Notes under the pieces: generated by a model
Told to the model about the DNA's origin: nothing
What the model saw: only the letters and a program-made list of their open reading frames with translations
Databases searched by the model: none
DNA from: Scortum barcoo
Lineage: Eukaryota > Chordata > Actinopteri > Centrarchiformes > Terapontidae
Assembly (NCBI GenBank): GCA_023238725.1
Contig: CM041550.1
Location: forward strand, 6,333,044-6,397,043
DNA: 64,000 nt
Direction of reading: 5' to 3'
Shown: positions 36,301 through 45,654 of the stretch, piece after piece
How positions within the stretch are numbered: position 1 is the stretch's first letter
Layout of the letters: each line of letters begins with the position of its first letter
Translations under genes and position numbers: made by a program

Positions 36301-38241
36301 ACTGTTAGGAGGCAGCCTCACAGCAAATTTCTTGAAAGAGGAGTGTGGGAGAAATGATTGGAGCAGATGTAGAGGATCACTGAGGAACCACAGCTTGGTA
36401 TTATATACGGAGGAACGTGGAGCTGGTAGTCAAAGTTAACCAGCAATGAGCAAACTGGAGGTCTGGTGGAGCTTTGACAGTCGAGAGGTTTTCCCGGTGT
36501 GTGTGTGTGGGGGGAGTTCATAGCTGAAATCAAGCTCTGTTAAACCCTGTTGAATGTGCTGTTAAACTCTAAATACAGCACAGTTATTGGTGGGCCTGTG
36601 TGATGTGTTTACTGCCACTGAAGAGGAATAAATCATCTTCATGTAAGACGTAGGTTTTCCACCAGTTTTCATTAGGCTTGCCACAGGAAGTGTGTGTTCA
36701 TGTGTTCGCGTGTGTGTGGGGGGGGGGTGGTCTAGTTAGACAGTGTTGTTACTATTCTTACTTACATACATAATAAACCACAAAGTCTCTCTATCTCATC
36801 ACGGTTAGAGAGGTGTGAGAAAATGCGGTTCGACCAAACTTTCTAATTCAATTGGGTTCATAAAGGCGTATTTTGAGCAGAAATAGCAGGTTTTTCAGGT
36901 GATATATATAAACCGCATGCCAACAAGAGTAGTATTTTCCCACAAAGAACTGTGTTATACTAAATCAAGTTGGTTCAAACGCAACAGTTTAGTTTAACAG
37001 GGTTTTATTGAAATAATGTCAGTCTCTGTCAGTACCCTAAAACATCCTTCTGAAAAGCCATTAATGAATCATTCAGTTTTATTTATATTATTCATTATTT
37101 TGATGGTTGCAAAGATGTGAAATATACAATTTTTTGTTTGATTATTACTTTTTTGGAGATCAATACTCCAAAGCCTTCTTAACTAATTAATATGTTTAAT
37201 GAATATTTCAGTCATAATACATGATTGTCGGTTTATTGTTGTTCTGTTAAGAATTATTCACTGTTGGGACAAAGATTTGTGTGCACACGTTTTTTTTTTT
37301 TAAGAAGATGTGGTTTATTAATCTTTATTAAGGTAAATGTGAATTAAGCGCCACATTGCTCAGCTGTAGACTGCGGCGTGCACATCTTTTATTATTCTTA
37401 CTTAAATATTTTGTGCCTGAAGTCCTGAGAGTGTCTGACGTTTCTGCACTTTTTCAGGGAAAACAACTTAAACATCATAAATCCTCCTCGAGCCTAAACA
37501 AAAACCTGAAATACTTTAGACCTATATTATACCAAATGAAATGTTTTGTCCAGATCGCCCAGTCGCACAGTCGTCATCACTCACTGGTGTGGGGTTGCTG
37601 AAACATCCTCAAACCTATTTTAGTGTAGTTTTCCTAATATCTGCGTTAAAATACTCCATCCACCATCAATCTGCCCCTCAATCTGCCCTTCAACCTGACC
37701 ACACAGCTGTCACCCTTCACCTTCACACTGTGCAAATAACGTGCCCTGAGATCATTAAAATGCCTCACCCTTAAACGACGGGCTTTTTAAACCATATAGC
37801 AGTGTCAGGAAACTCCTAACAAGTCATACTCAGGCTGAAGCAGGTTTCTGAATTGCCTGTTAAACCGGTTATACACAGGAAAGGCGGCACCACACAACAC
37901 AAGCCCAGCGCTGTATATAATTTAATAGATGTCTCATCTTATCTTCTCTATATCTTCAAAGTCTACTACCAGGAAATTTGAATACTTGATGGACTTCAGC
38001 TCCATAAAAGTTAGTGTTATTGACTTCACTGGAAGATTATACTGAAACTGAAAATGCTGAAAGTGTAGGAGTCAGCAGATAATTCAAACAACAACTGATC
38101 AACAGCTTTTTGTTATGTATGACTCTCAACAGTAGAAGCTTTCCTTAGTTTGCTAAAGGATCATTTTTACTCACCGTGTGCCAGCGTGAATGTCAGAGAC
38201 AGCAGTTCAGCTGCCAAGAAGACCCAGCCTGCTGCTGCCAT
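24115..38241 (-). CDS. Gene B: IL-1 receptor family member, IL1R1/IL1RL2-like (11 coding exons)
   Basis: Coding exons in order: 38241-38175, 31341-31137, 30867-30699, 29398-29223, 28787-28716, 28119-27993, 27646-27507, 26438-26292, 25978-25814, 25293-25090, 24308-24115. About 554 residues: signal peptide 1-22, three Ig domains about 23-318, membrane helix about 325-348, TIR about 370-540. TIR boxes are LYDAYVSF, IRGRDDCPGE and NFWKNLRYHMPP. In the family this is a plasma-membrane receptor signalling through MyD88. LPESLRYIKRKQGVLKWKK resembles IL1R1 and IL1RL2. A 6.8 kb intron separates the signal exon from Ig1. One intron uses a GC donor. Exon 29223-29398 is one base too long, so the frame breaks after Ig2. 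Non-coding exon 1 near 39.5 kb is homologous to that of gene C. Confidence 0.88.
25090..25293 (-). CDS. Gene B exon: TIR domain, middle part
   Basis: It lies between acceptor aatctcttacag and donor GTGAGAAC. SQCRRLIIILSS is strand C, followed by a polar loop with EEEEA, then KVGLHDALTQ and RVILVEI. Confidence 0.88.
25814..25978 (-). CDS. Gene B exon: TIR domain, first part
   Basis: 165 bases. DGKLYDAYVSFLHP is box 1; HGFSLYIRGRDDCPGE is the box-2 region. Acceptor ccttctccgcag, donor GTCAGGAG. Phase 1 at both ends. Confidence 0.9.
26292..26438 (-). CDS. Gene B exon: transmembrane segment
   Basis: It lies between acceptor cgtccccacag and donor GTAAGTGT. Membrane helix SLCLAASMMILTLMACFFFF is followed by the family juxtamembrane motif RVDLVLAYRKL. 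Confidence 0.9.
26815..27195 (-). mobile_element. Tc1-like relic in gene B intron
   Basis: It begins ACGGCCAAAAGTATGCAGGC, a Tc1-type terminal sequence. It continues with GCTATAACAGCCTCC, CCATTCAGCC, CCCAAAGGTGTCGGATGGCA, GAGGTCAAGGCTCT and TCATGTTGAAGCAG. These are degraded matches, in the same order, to the Tc1 copy at 48.03-49.13 kb or close relatives. Transposase sense is minus. No usable frame is left. Confidence 0.65.
27507..27646 (-). CDS. Gene B exon: Ig domain 3, second part
   Basis: It lies between acceptor ctgtccttcctag and donor GTATTTTC. It encodes ALSVLSISKVSRRFLNVP and IECHVMS (F-strand Cys), the end of Ig3. Confidence 0.86.
27993..28119 (-). CDS. Gene B exon: Ig domain 3, first part
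   Basis: It lies between acceptor ctgatgagcag and donor GTGAGTTT. It encodes MRAELKCLAYIG (B-strand Cys) and FMYWGVNGTYP (core Trp with an adjacent NGT glycosylation site). Confidence 0.85.
28716..28787 (-). CDS. Gene B exon: Ig2-Ig3 linker, with GC donor
   Basis: 72 bases, equal to gene A. It encodes DDVFPIPKVVFPQEDVIQVE, then VG across the junction. The phase required by the next exon (GMRAELKC) places the 3' border before GCAAGTAA, a strong GC-AG type donor. GT sites nearby give the wrong phase. Confidence 0.75.
29223..29398 (-). CDS. Gene B exon: Ig domain 2, second part, frameshifted
   Basis: It starts in phase 0 with DCHPVERQGEP and reaches the F-strand GRDAGEYTC in frame. After SLDGR the expected strand (KYTAARSIQLTIDD) lies one base out of frame; the incoming frame stops at a TGA before the exon end. 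An extra A in the run at 29264-29266 explains this. Length is 176 where the phases require 175. Donor is GTATGTGC. Confidence 0.82.
30699..30867 (-). CDS. Gene B exon: end of Ig1 and start of Ig2
   Basis: 169 bases, fully open, between acceptor ttcttctctttag and donor GTATACAG. It encodes SSEECPDSSETV, DGLYCKQKE (Ig2 B-strand Cys) and NIRWMK (core Trp). It serves as the in-frame reference showing that the gene A counterpart is shifted. Confidence 0.87.
31137..31341 (-). CDS. Gene B exon: Ig domain 1, main part
   Basis: It follows acceptor gtcatgtccag and ends at donor GTACAAAA. Unlike A and C it keeps the classic pair: LLRCPIA (B-strand Cys) and GSYTCKK (F-strand Cys), with core Trp in VTWSRG. 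Confidence 0.87.
31342..38174. other. Gene B long intron (signal exon to Ig1)
   Basis: 6.8 kb without any supported gene. It contains short A, T, TG and G runs (for example eight or more G at 36719-36727) and AT-rich sequence. None of its open frames has a recognisable domain. Confidence 0.55.
38175..38241 (-). CDS. Gene B coding exon 1: signal peptide
   Basis: The exon opens at 38250 after acceptor tttccccctcag; ATG is at 38241 in the context GACCATGG. It encodes MAAAGWVFLAAELLSLTFTL then AH plus one base, with a GTGAGTAA donor. The hydrophobic core and Ala-rich end fit a signal peptide. Confidence 0.88.
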
Positions 38242-39483
38242 GGTCCTCGTCTGAGGGGGAAAAGACAGGTCACATCTTATTAAAGTCTCGTGGGGTTTCT
38301 CAGGCACAGTTCATGTTTTTTCAGCCACGCTGACTCTCTGCAACAAGAAGGTTTCTTGACACATTTCCTGAGGGGTGAGCTGACAGGAAAGCTTCCAATA
38401 AAAGGAAGTGAGAGATGAAGTTGAGACTGCTAACATGCCGAGAGGGCAGGGCCAAAACACTCCCAGTAAAGCCCCAGGAAGTTCCACTCTTTGGTGCTGA
38501 AAAAAGAAAAGATCAGATATTTAAAGGAGCTCTCTCTCTGAGAGATAAACAGAGAGAGAAAGCGACATTCTCTCTCTATCTCTTCCTCTATCTTTATGAA
38601 CTGATTCATCGTGGATCACTGCGGTACCTTCGTTATAGATTTACAGTAAGATTGTCTTATATTGTTGCTCATTGCTCAAATATTTTTGTCCTATCCTGGA
38701 AAAAAAAGTCAATTTAGTTAATATAGTAAGACAGTGCAAATTAAATGCTAGAAAAATGACCACTAGTTTAATGACAAATAGATAATATATGAATACTTTA
38801 GAGGTGGTTAAGTATAGCATTTATAGCCTAGTTAGTTAGTCCATTTGCAACACATTTCCCAAACTATATATACTGTGCATTTTGTGAATATGTATACAAA
38901 CACACATAAATAAACATAAAATCATATAAAATAATTAAGACTAATACGGGTTTACTGTCTCTTCAGTGAGATCAATTCTTCGTGCTCCAAAGTTTCATTT
39001 TGATTCATACGTAATACTGAGAAATACCGTACTGAGAAATGATTGAGTGCTGAAATTTCTAGATATAGAGAAGACACTATGATTTGTTTAAAATTATTTT
39101 AATTTTATTTGATAATGCCCTCAGTTTCTTTTTAAGTGTCTTAATGTAAGGCGGATAAAGCGACTGAAAATCGAATCACAGAGACACACACGAATCCCTT
39201 AATGATAAAACTGCTGAACATTAAAGAAAAACTAAACAAGACTGGGTGTTTAATCAAGTAAATGTTGAAACCTACAGACAAATTGTAAGTAAGATAAAGA
39301 TTTTTTAACAACAATATAATGAATAATGATCCTGTCGCCCAAGGCGCCCAAGACACTCATAAACCATAATGTAAACTCACCACATATAGTACACACTAAA
39401 AATACTAAAATACCTTTACGAGGTTGTACTACAGTAGAGAACAGACCTGATTGTAGTTTAATAATTTATTTAAATTAAGTTAC

Positions 39484-39553
39484 CAGCTCGAGTGTTGAGT
39501 CTTGACGCGGCTGCTTGTTACTTGTAGTAAGCCTCTGAAGAGCCGCTGGGTTT
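39484..39553 (-). other. Gene B non-coding exon 1 (5' UTR), inferred
   Basis: The 3' border is CTCGAGCTG|GTAACTTA. The 5' border is estimated from the TATA box. No ATG lies inside. It splices to the acceptor at 38251. Homologous to the gene C first exon, sharing GTCAAG, CAAGTAACAAG and GGAGGGAAAACCC. Confidence 0.55.
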
Positions 39554-39576
39554 TCCCTCCTTCTGTCTTCACAGTG

Positions 39577-39583
39577 TTTTATA
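39577..39583 (-). promoter_or_regulatory. Gene B TATA box
   Basis: TATAAAA on the minus strand (GGAACTGTATAAAACACTGTG), about 95 bases before the donor of exon 1. The surrounding 250 bases are duplicated at gene C, which supports a promoter role. Confidence 0.65.
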
Positions 39584-40630
39584 CAGTTCCACTAACCCCT
39601 GTTTGAAATTTCCACTCCACAGAAAGAAAAAAAAAAAAAAAACTTGCTCTGCAGTATAGGTGCGTTGCAATGAATCACCCGGCGCTTAATAGCTCTTTGG
39701 TTCAAATATAGGCCACCAGACCCACAGACGTCTGCTTCAGATACGAAACTGACAGTTGTATATTCTCTCAATTAAGACTTTTAAGAGTGTGTCAGTTTTC
39801 CACATTGACCCATTTTAAAAGAAATTCCCAAAAAATCACAACATTTTGTATTCTTGGGCTTCTCACATTTTACTTCTTTAAGATTCTTCCTGAAAACATA
39901 CAAACTTTGCTGATGACGTCACACCGTGCAAACTGACAGCAATAAAACTCCCATCCCATCTGATAAAACCGTCCCTTTGTCCAAATCTGAAAGTCCATTA
40001 CATTTTTTTTTCTTGGAATAACCAGGTAAAGACCATTCAAGTTTAAACCACCATGAAAAGCCATGATAAACCTTTTTAATGTAAGAAATGACTTGCCTTG
40101 TGAGATCCTGGGAATTCATGATGTTTTATGAAAAATTCTACACAAGTCAAATAATCACACCTTGGATTTAAAGTTGTAGTATCTGTAATGCCAGTTCCTT
40201 TCTGTAGCAGTACTACTACATAAGATTATGACAAGAATATTCCCCACGCACAGGTACATTTCTAGTATATGTAAGCTAATTTCCATATTATGTCGAAATA
40301 AACATAAAACGACTGTATACTCTAATAAATGTTTAGCAGAAATGTGAAGTATAAAACATAAGTAAATGACATAAGTATATGGAATATAGTAAAAGCAAGT
40401 TAAACATTGAGTCTTCAACATTTGCAAACATCCAAATTTAATTGACAGAATAAATAAGCTTTTATACAAAGACCCTCATATATAAACACATCTTCTACAA
40501 TTGAATGTGGTGACAACATTTTTAATCATCAACATTTTTCCTCTCTTGGGTGTTGCTCTTAACACTTCAGTATTTCTGTAGCGTCAAATATGTTGCAGTA
40601 TATCTAATATGAAGCTTGTTGTGATGCTGT

Positions 40631-40636
40631 TTTATT
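40631..40636 (-). terminator. Possible gene C poly(A) signal
   Basis: AATAAA on the minus strand about 35 bases past the stop. This is rather close, and the 3' region homologous to gene D extends further to about 40.0 kb, so a later site may be used. Confidence 0.3.
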
Positions 40637-40669
40637 TTACGTATTATATACATGCAGATCAGAACCCCA

Positions 40670-40966
40670 TCAGGAGTTCAACAGGGCAGTTTCCACAGAG
40701 CACATCGCCCTCTTGCCCCTCACCGGCATATGATACCGCAATTCTTTCCAAAACCTGGAGGACGGAGAGAGGGACGCCGACAGCTGCGTCCTCTGTCCGT
40801 CTTTCTCCTCGTCCTCTCTCCTCCTGGTATAGCTCTTCCACCTTTGCTTCGTCCTCTGGTTCTTCCACCAACACACGGCGCCCTGCTTCTTCCTCAGGTG
40901 ACGCACAGACTCCGGAAGGAGAGCCAGCTGAGCCGGGGTGATCTCCTCCAACTCCACCAGGACCAC
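40670..40966 (-). CDS. il1r1: Gene C exon: TIR domain, last part and C-terminus
   Basis: 297 bases from acceptor ctcctttcgcag. VVLVELEEITPAQLALLPES starts it. A charged insert (WKSYTRRREDEEKDGQRTQL) precedes box 3 (SRFWKELRYHMPVRG). It ends ALLNS with TGA at 40670-40672. The gene D exon has the same length. Confidence 0.9.
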   Translation of the reverse strand: MVLVELEEITPAQLALLPESVRHLRKKQGAVCWWKNQRTKQRWKSYTRRREDEEKDGQRTQLSASLSPSSRFWKELRYHMPVRGKRAMCSVETALLNS

Positions 40967-43850
40967 CTGCGAAAGGAGCGCTCGAGTTAGAATCAGGGTG
41001 TCCTTTTAAAGTGTGTGACTGTGAACCATGAACATTTTTAAATTTCCATTCATTTGGCTCCCACTCATCTGTTGGATTTCTAAAATATGCTTTTGTAGAT
41101 AAAGTTTGGATTGTCCGCTTTGGGGCTGAAGAACTCTACATCGGTTTGACAGCTGTGGCGTATTATCTCCATCTAAAGTTGTTGACCAGCCTTTTTTCAA
41201 ACACTTCAAATCAGGGAAGTCCTAAGCTGATCCCAAGGATGAGTATCGAGGCAACTCTCTCCAGCCGATTGTGTCATTTTCCATTCATTGGCCAATTTAT
41301 CTTTCATTCATATCATATCAAGGAGTTAAGGTGGTAAACAGATTACTTTTGAACCACGACAACATTTGGATCCAGACCAAATGTAATGTAAGATCATGTA
41401 ATATTGACTAGTGGACCTTTAATTTGGGACTTTACTGTAAACTCGGTCTTTATACAGCCTGTGCATGGAAGATGCTTTAACAAATCTTTTCTCACCTTGA
41501 GAGATCCCTCCAGCAGCGCTCTGTGCATCGCTGTGACACATTCCAGCTGCTGCCTTGTGTCCGGGTAGACTCCGTCACTCCCATCAAAATTCACGCCACT
41601 GCTGCCGTCTCCGCTCTCCGTCTTGCTTTGGGTGTTATCGCTGCAGATTTTTTTGTTATCGCCAATGGTGCCGCTCGTGGGTTTTCCGCTGGTGAAAGTG
41701 GAGGCGGTGTAGAGCAGAAGGATCCGGCGACTGGCTTGTATGTTCTCTTCCACCGAGTCCACGACGGCTGCAGGGAGGAAACATGATGGAGATTAAATTA
41801 GGTGGAAGTACATTAGAAAACATGAGCTCCCTCAGTAATGAGCATAGCTATACATAAAGGGCACATCACTGCATTAGCTCTTTTTCTTAGCAATGTTTAG
41901 GGCAGCCAAAGACTCCCATGTGCACATGATAATAAGAAATCTTTTTAATCTTTTTTTAAAGTTTTAACAAATTTTAAGGTGGAATGTTTTCTCTCAGGCT
42001 TTACTTTTCCATCTTCATTCCATTTTTGGTTGGAAGACCTCTGGTTTCTTTTGGCTAATTAAGGTGGCTTTAACCTGGCTCCTCTGCAGTACGGGCAAAC
42101 TCTGCATTTAAGAGCGGTCTGGAGACATCGTGGTGACGTCGCATAAAAAAGGTGCTTTATTCACTTGTAGCAACAAACACAGTACGTGGCCTTGAGGTTA
42201 TCTTATTTTATCTTATGCTGTAACTTAAAAACGCACAGAGGCATTCATTTCACAGTGTCTGCTGTGAAATGAATGCCTCGCTTCCCTTTACAAACCTGTC
42301 AGACTGTTTTGTATGCACACACGCTACCATCCACTAAGGGGAAGGTACAGTTGGTAACACGTGTTATTTACGCAATGCATGTGTGTTAATCACGCTTAAA
42401 AAAACTGTAATTAAAGCTAATATTCAAATCCCAAAAGTTAAAGGCTTTTTCAACTATTTTCAGACCAGAGTTGCAAATACACTTACCCCCCCCAGGCAGG
42501 CAGTCCCGGCCTGCTATGAAGAGTTTGTAGCCGCAGGCTTTTTCCAACACCTCAGGGAGAGTGTGAAGGGCAAACGCCTCCACTTCCTTGCTGAATCCGT
42601 CATCACTGGGTTGTGGGTATGCCACATAGGCATCATGCAGTTTCCCATCTGAGCCTGGTACAGTAAAAAGTGTTTTCAGAGATGTTTATTTCGCCCAGGT
42701 GAGAAAAATGACACATTGCTCTATTCAGCGTTGTTGCAAGTACAGTTGCACGAAAGTCTTTCAGTTTCAGATATAATCCCACTTTTCTTGTAAAAAAAAC
42801 ATGATTGAAATATAATTTCAAAGGACTTCATATGCAATGTACTTCAGCCTAATATTAGCTGGTTAGCGACCATTAGCTACCACAAGTCCCATTCTCGTGA
42901 ACGCAATATCTCAGGAACCACAACCACAAACATTTCACACAATGTCTTTTATTGAAGTCCTTCAGTCTTAACAGCATCTATCATGTGAGCCTGGACATAT
43001 ACTGATGTAAACTGCAACCTGACCAAACCGCAGGGCGGTAAATCTAGTGTTTCTTTGTTTTTGTCATTGTCTCTGTTTCTCAGTGGTCTTTTCTATGCAT
43101 TTTTTTGGGGCTGGCACATCGACATGAAATCATCGACAGGAAATGGATTGATGCATCGCTCTGTTTACGTCCATCCCCTGTTATGGCGACTCCCACTGCC
43201 AGGCACACTGAAAATGACACTAACCTACACAGCCAAATCTTAACTTTTGCGATGAACTAGACTTATGGACACCTATCTCTACTAGATGCCTTTTAATTTT
43301 TTCTCTTCCTTTTTTTTATTTCTTGGCAGTATTTCTATATTTTTAGAAATACTTGATTGATTCATAGTGGAAATTATGATTATTTATTGGTAGTTAACCA
43401 ACATATTTTCTGAGTCAGTCTAACAATCAGTTAGTTGCGGCATTACTGTTAATGTACTGCTTCTCTTGTTTCTGACAGCGGTTTCCTTCACTTCAGCTAT
43501 GGAGGCTTTGCCTTAATTAATTTTTATAACCTTGCTCCATAAAAGTTTTTGAAGACTTGTTACCAATGGGATTTAAGCTAAGCGTTTAATATAAATCCAG
43601 AAGGTTAAAAGGTTCTTCTGTTGCATCAGCGGATGACATTTCATCAGAAATACAGCAGGCAGCCCTGTGGTTAGTTTGTTTCCTCTCTTTGCGCTCACCG
43701 TTGAGACATTGCGGTCAGGTATAAGACAGAGTTTAAGGTGCTGGGACTTGTTACGTGTGTGGGTACAGTACGTGAGTGTTGCATGGTGAAAGCATCACTA
43801 TGGGTTTTCCGTGTTGGAGCATTGTGAGTGTGCTCACAAGAGTTTTTATT

Positions 43851-43901
<51 letters not shown>

Positions 43902-45617
43902 ATACACTGCTCAAAAAAAATAAAGGGAACACTTAAACAACACAATGTAACTCCAAGTCAATCACACTTCTGTGAAATCAAACTGTCCACTTAGGAAGCA
44001 ACACTCATTGACAGCAGTTTCACATGCTGTTGTGGATATGGAATAGACAACAGGTGGAAATTATAGGCAAATTAGCAAGACACCCCCAATAAAGGAGTGG
44101 TTCTGCAGGTGGTGACCACAGACCACTTCTCAGTTCCTATGCTTTCTGGTTGATGTTTTGGTGACTTTTGAATGCTGGCGGTGCGTCTACAACCCACACA
44201 AGTGGCTCAGGTAGTGCATCTCATCCAGGATGGCACATCAATGCGAGCTGTGGCAAGAAGGTTTGCTGTGTCTGTCAGCGTAGTGTCCAGAGCATGGAGG
44301 CGCTACCAGGAGACAGGCCAGTACATCAGGAGACGTGGAGGAGGCTGTAGGAGGGCAACAACCCAGCAGCAGGACCGCTACCTCTGCCTTTGTGCAAGGA
44401 GGAACAGGAGGAGCACTGCCAGAGCCCTGCAAAATGACCTCCAGCAGGCCACAAATGTGCATGTGTCTGCTCAAACGGTCAGAAACAGACTCCATGAGGG
44501 TGGTATGAGGGCCCGACGTCCACAGGTGGGGGTTGTGCTTACAGCCCAACACCGTGCAGGACGTTTGGCATTTGCATCAGAGAACACCAAGATTGGCAAA
44601 TTCGCCACTGGCGCCCTGTGCTCTTCACAGATGAAAGCAGGTTCACACTGAGCACATGTGACAGACCTGACAGACCTGACAGACCTGACAGAGTCTGGAG
44701 ATGCAGTGGAGAACGTTCTGCTGCCTGCAACATCCTCCAGCATGACCGGTTTGGCAGTGGGTCAGTAATGGTGTGGGGTGGCATTTCTTTGGGGGGCCGC
44801 ACAGCCCTCCATGTGCTCGCCAGAGGTAGCCTGACTGCCATTAGGTACCGAGGCTGAGATCCTCAGACCCCTTGTGAGACCATATGCTGGTGCGGTTGGC
44901 CTGGGTTCTGGGTTCCTCCTTTAATGCAAGACAATGCTAGACCTTCATGTGGCTGGAGTGTGTCAGCAGTTCCTGCAAGACGAAGGCATTGATGCTATGG
45001 ACTGGCCCGCCCGTTCCCCAGACCTGAATCCAATTGAACACATCTGGGACATCATGTCTCGCTCCATCCACCAACGCCACGTTGCACCACAGACTGTCCA
45101 GGAGTTGGCGGATGCTTTAGTCCAGGTCTGGGAGGAGATCCCTCAGGAGAACGATCCGCCACCTCATCAGGATCATGCCCAGGTGTTGTAGGGAGGTCAT
45201 ACAAGGCACGTGGAGGCCACACACACTACTGAGCCTCATTTTGACTTGTTTTAAGGACATTACATCAAAGTTGGATCAGCCTGTAGTGTGTTTTTCCACT
45301 TTAATTTTGAGTGTGACTCCAAATCCAGACCTCCATGGGTTAATAAATTTGATTTCCATTGATAATTTTTGTGTGATTTTGTTGTCAGCACATTCAACTA
45401 TGTAAAGAACAAAGTATTTAATAAGAATATTTCATTCATTCAGATCTAGGATGTGTTATTTTAGTGTTCCCTTTATTTTTTTTGAGCAGTGTATGTATAT
45501 GTATGTGTGTGTATGTATGTATATATGTATGTATGTATATATATATGTATATATATATATGTATGTATATATATATGTATATATATATATGTATATATGT
45601 ATATATATATATATATG

Positions 45618-45654
<37 letters not shown>

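Larger units (their letters stand above)
39480..39740 (-). repeat. Promoter duplication, gene B copy
   Basis: It aligns with 59270-59500. Shared blocks include TTGACGCGGCT.CTTGTTACTTG, GGGTTTTCCCTCC, TCTTCACAG, GTTCCACTA and GGTTCAAATATAGGCCACCA. This marks the two upstream regions as copies of one ancestor. Confidence 0.85.

Noticed and set aside
39600..39625. GGAAATTTC upstream of gene B as an NF-kappaB site
   Set aside because: One loose match in AT-rich DNA, not clearly conserved in the gene C copy; not enough to call a site.
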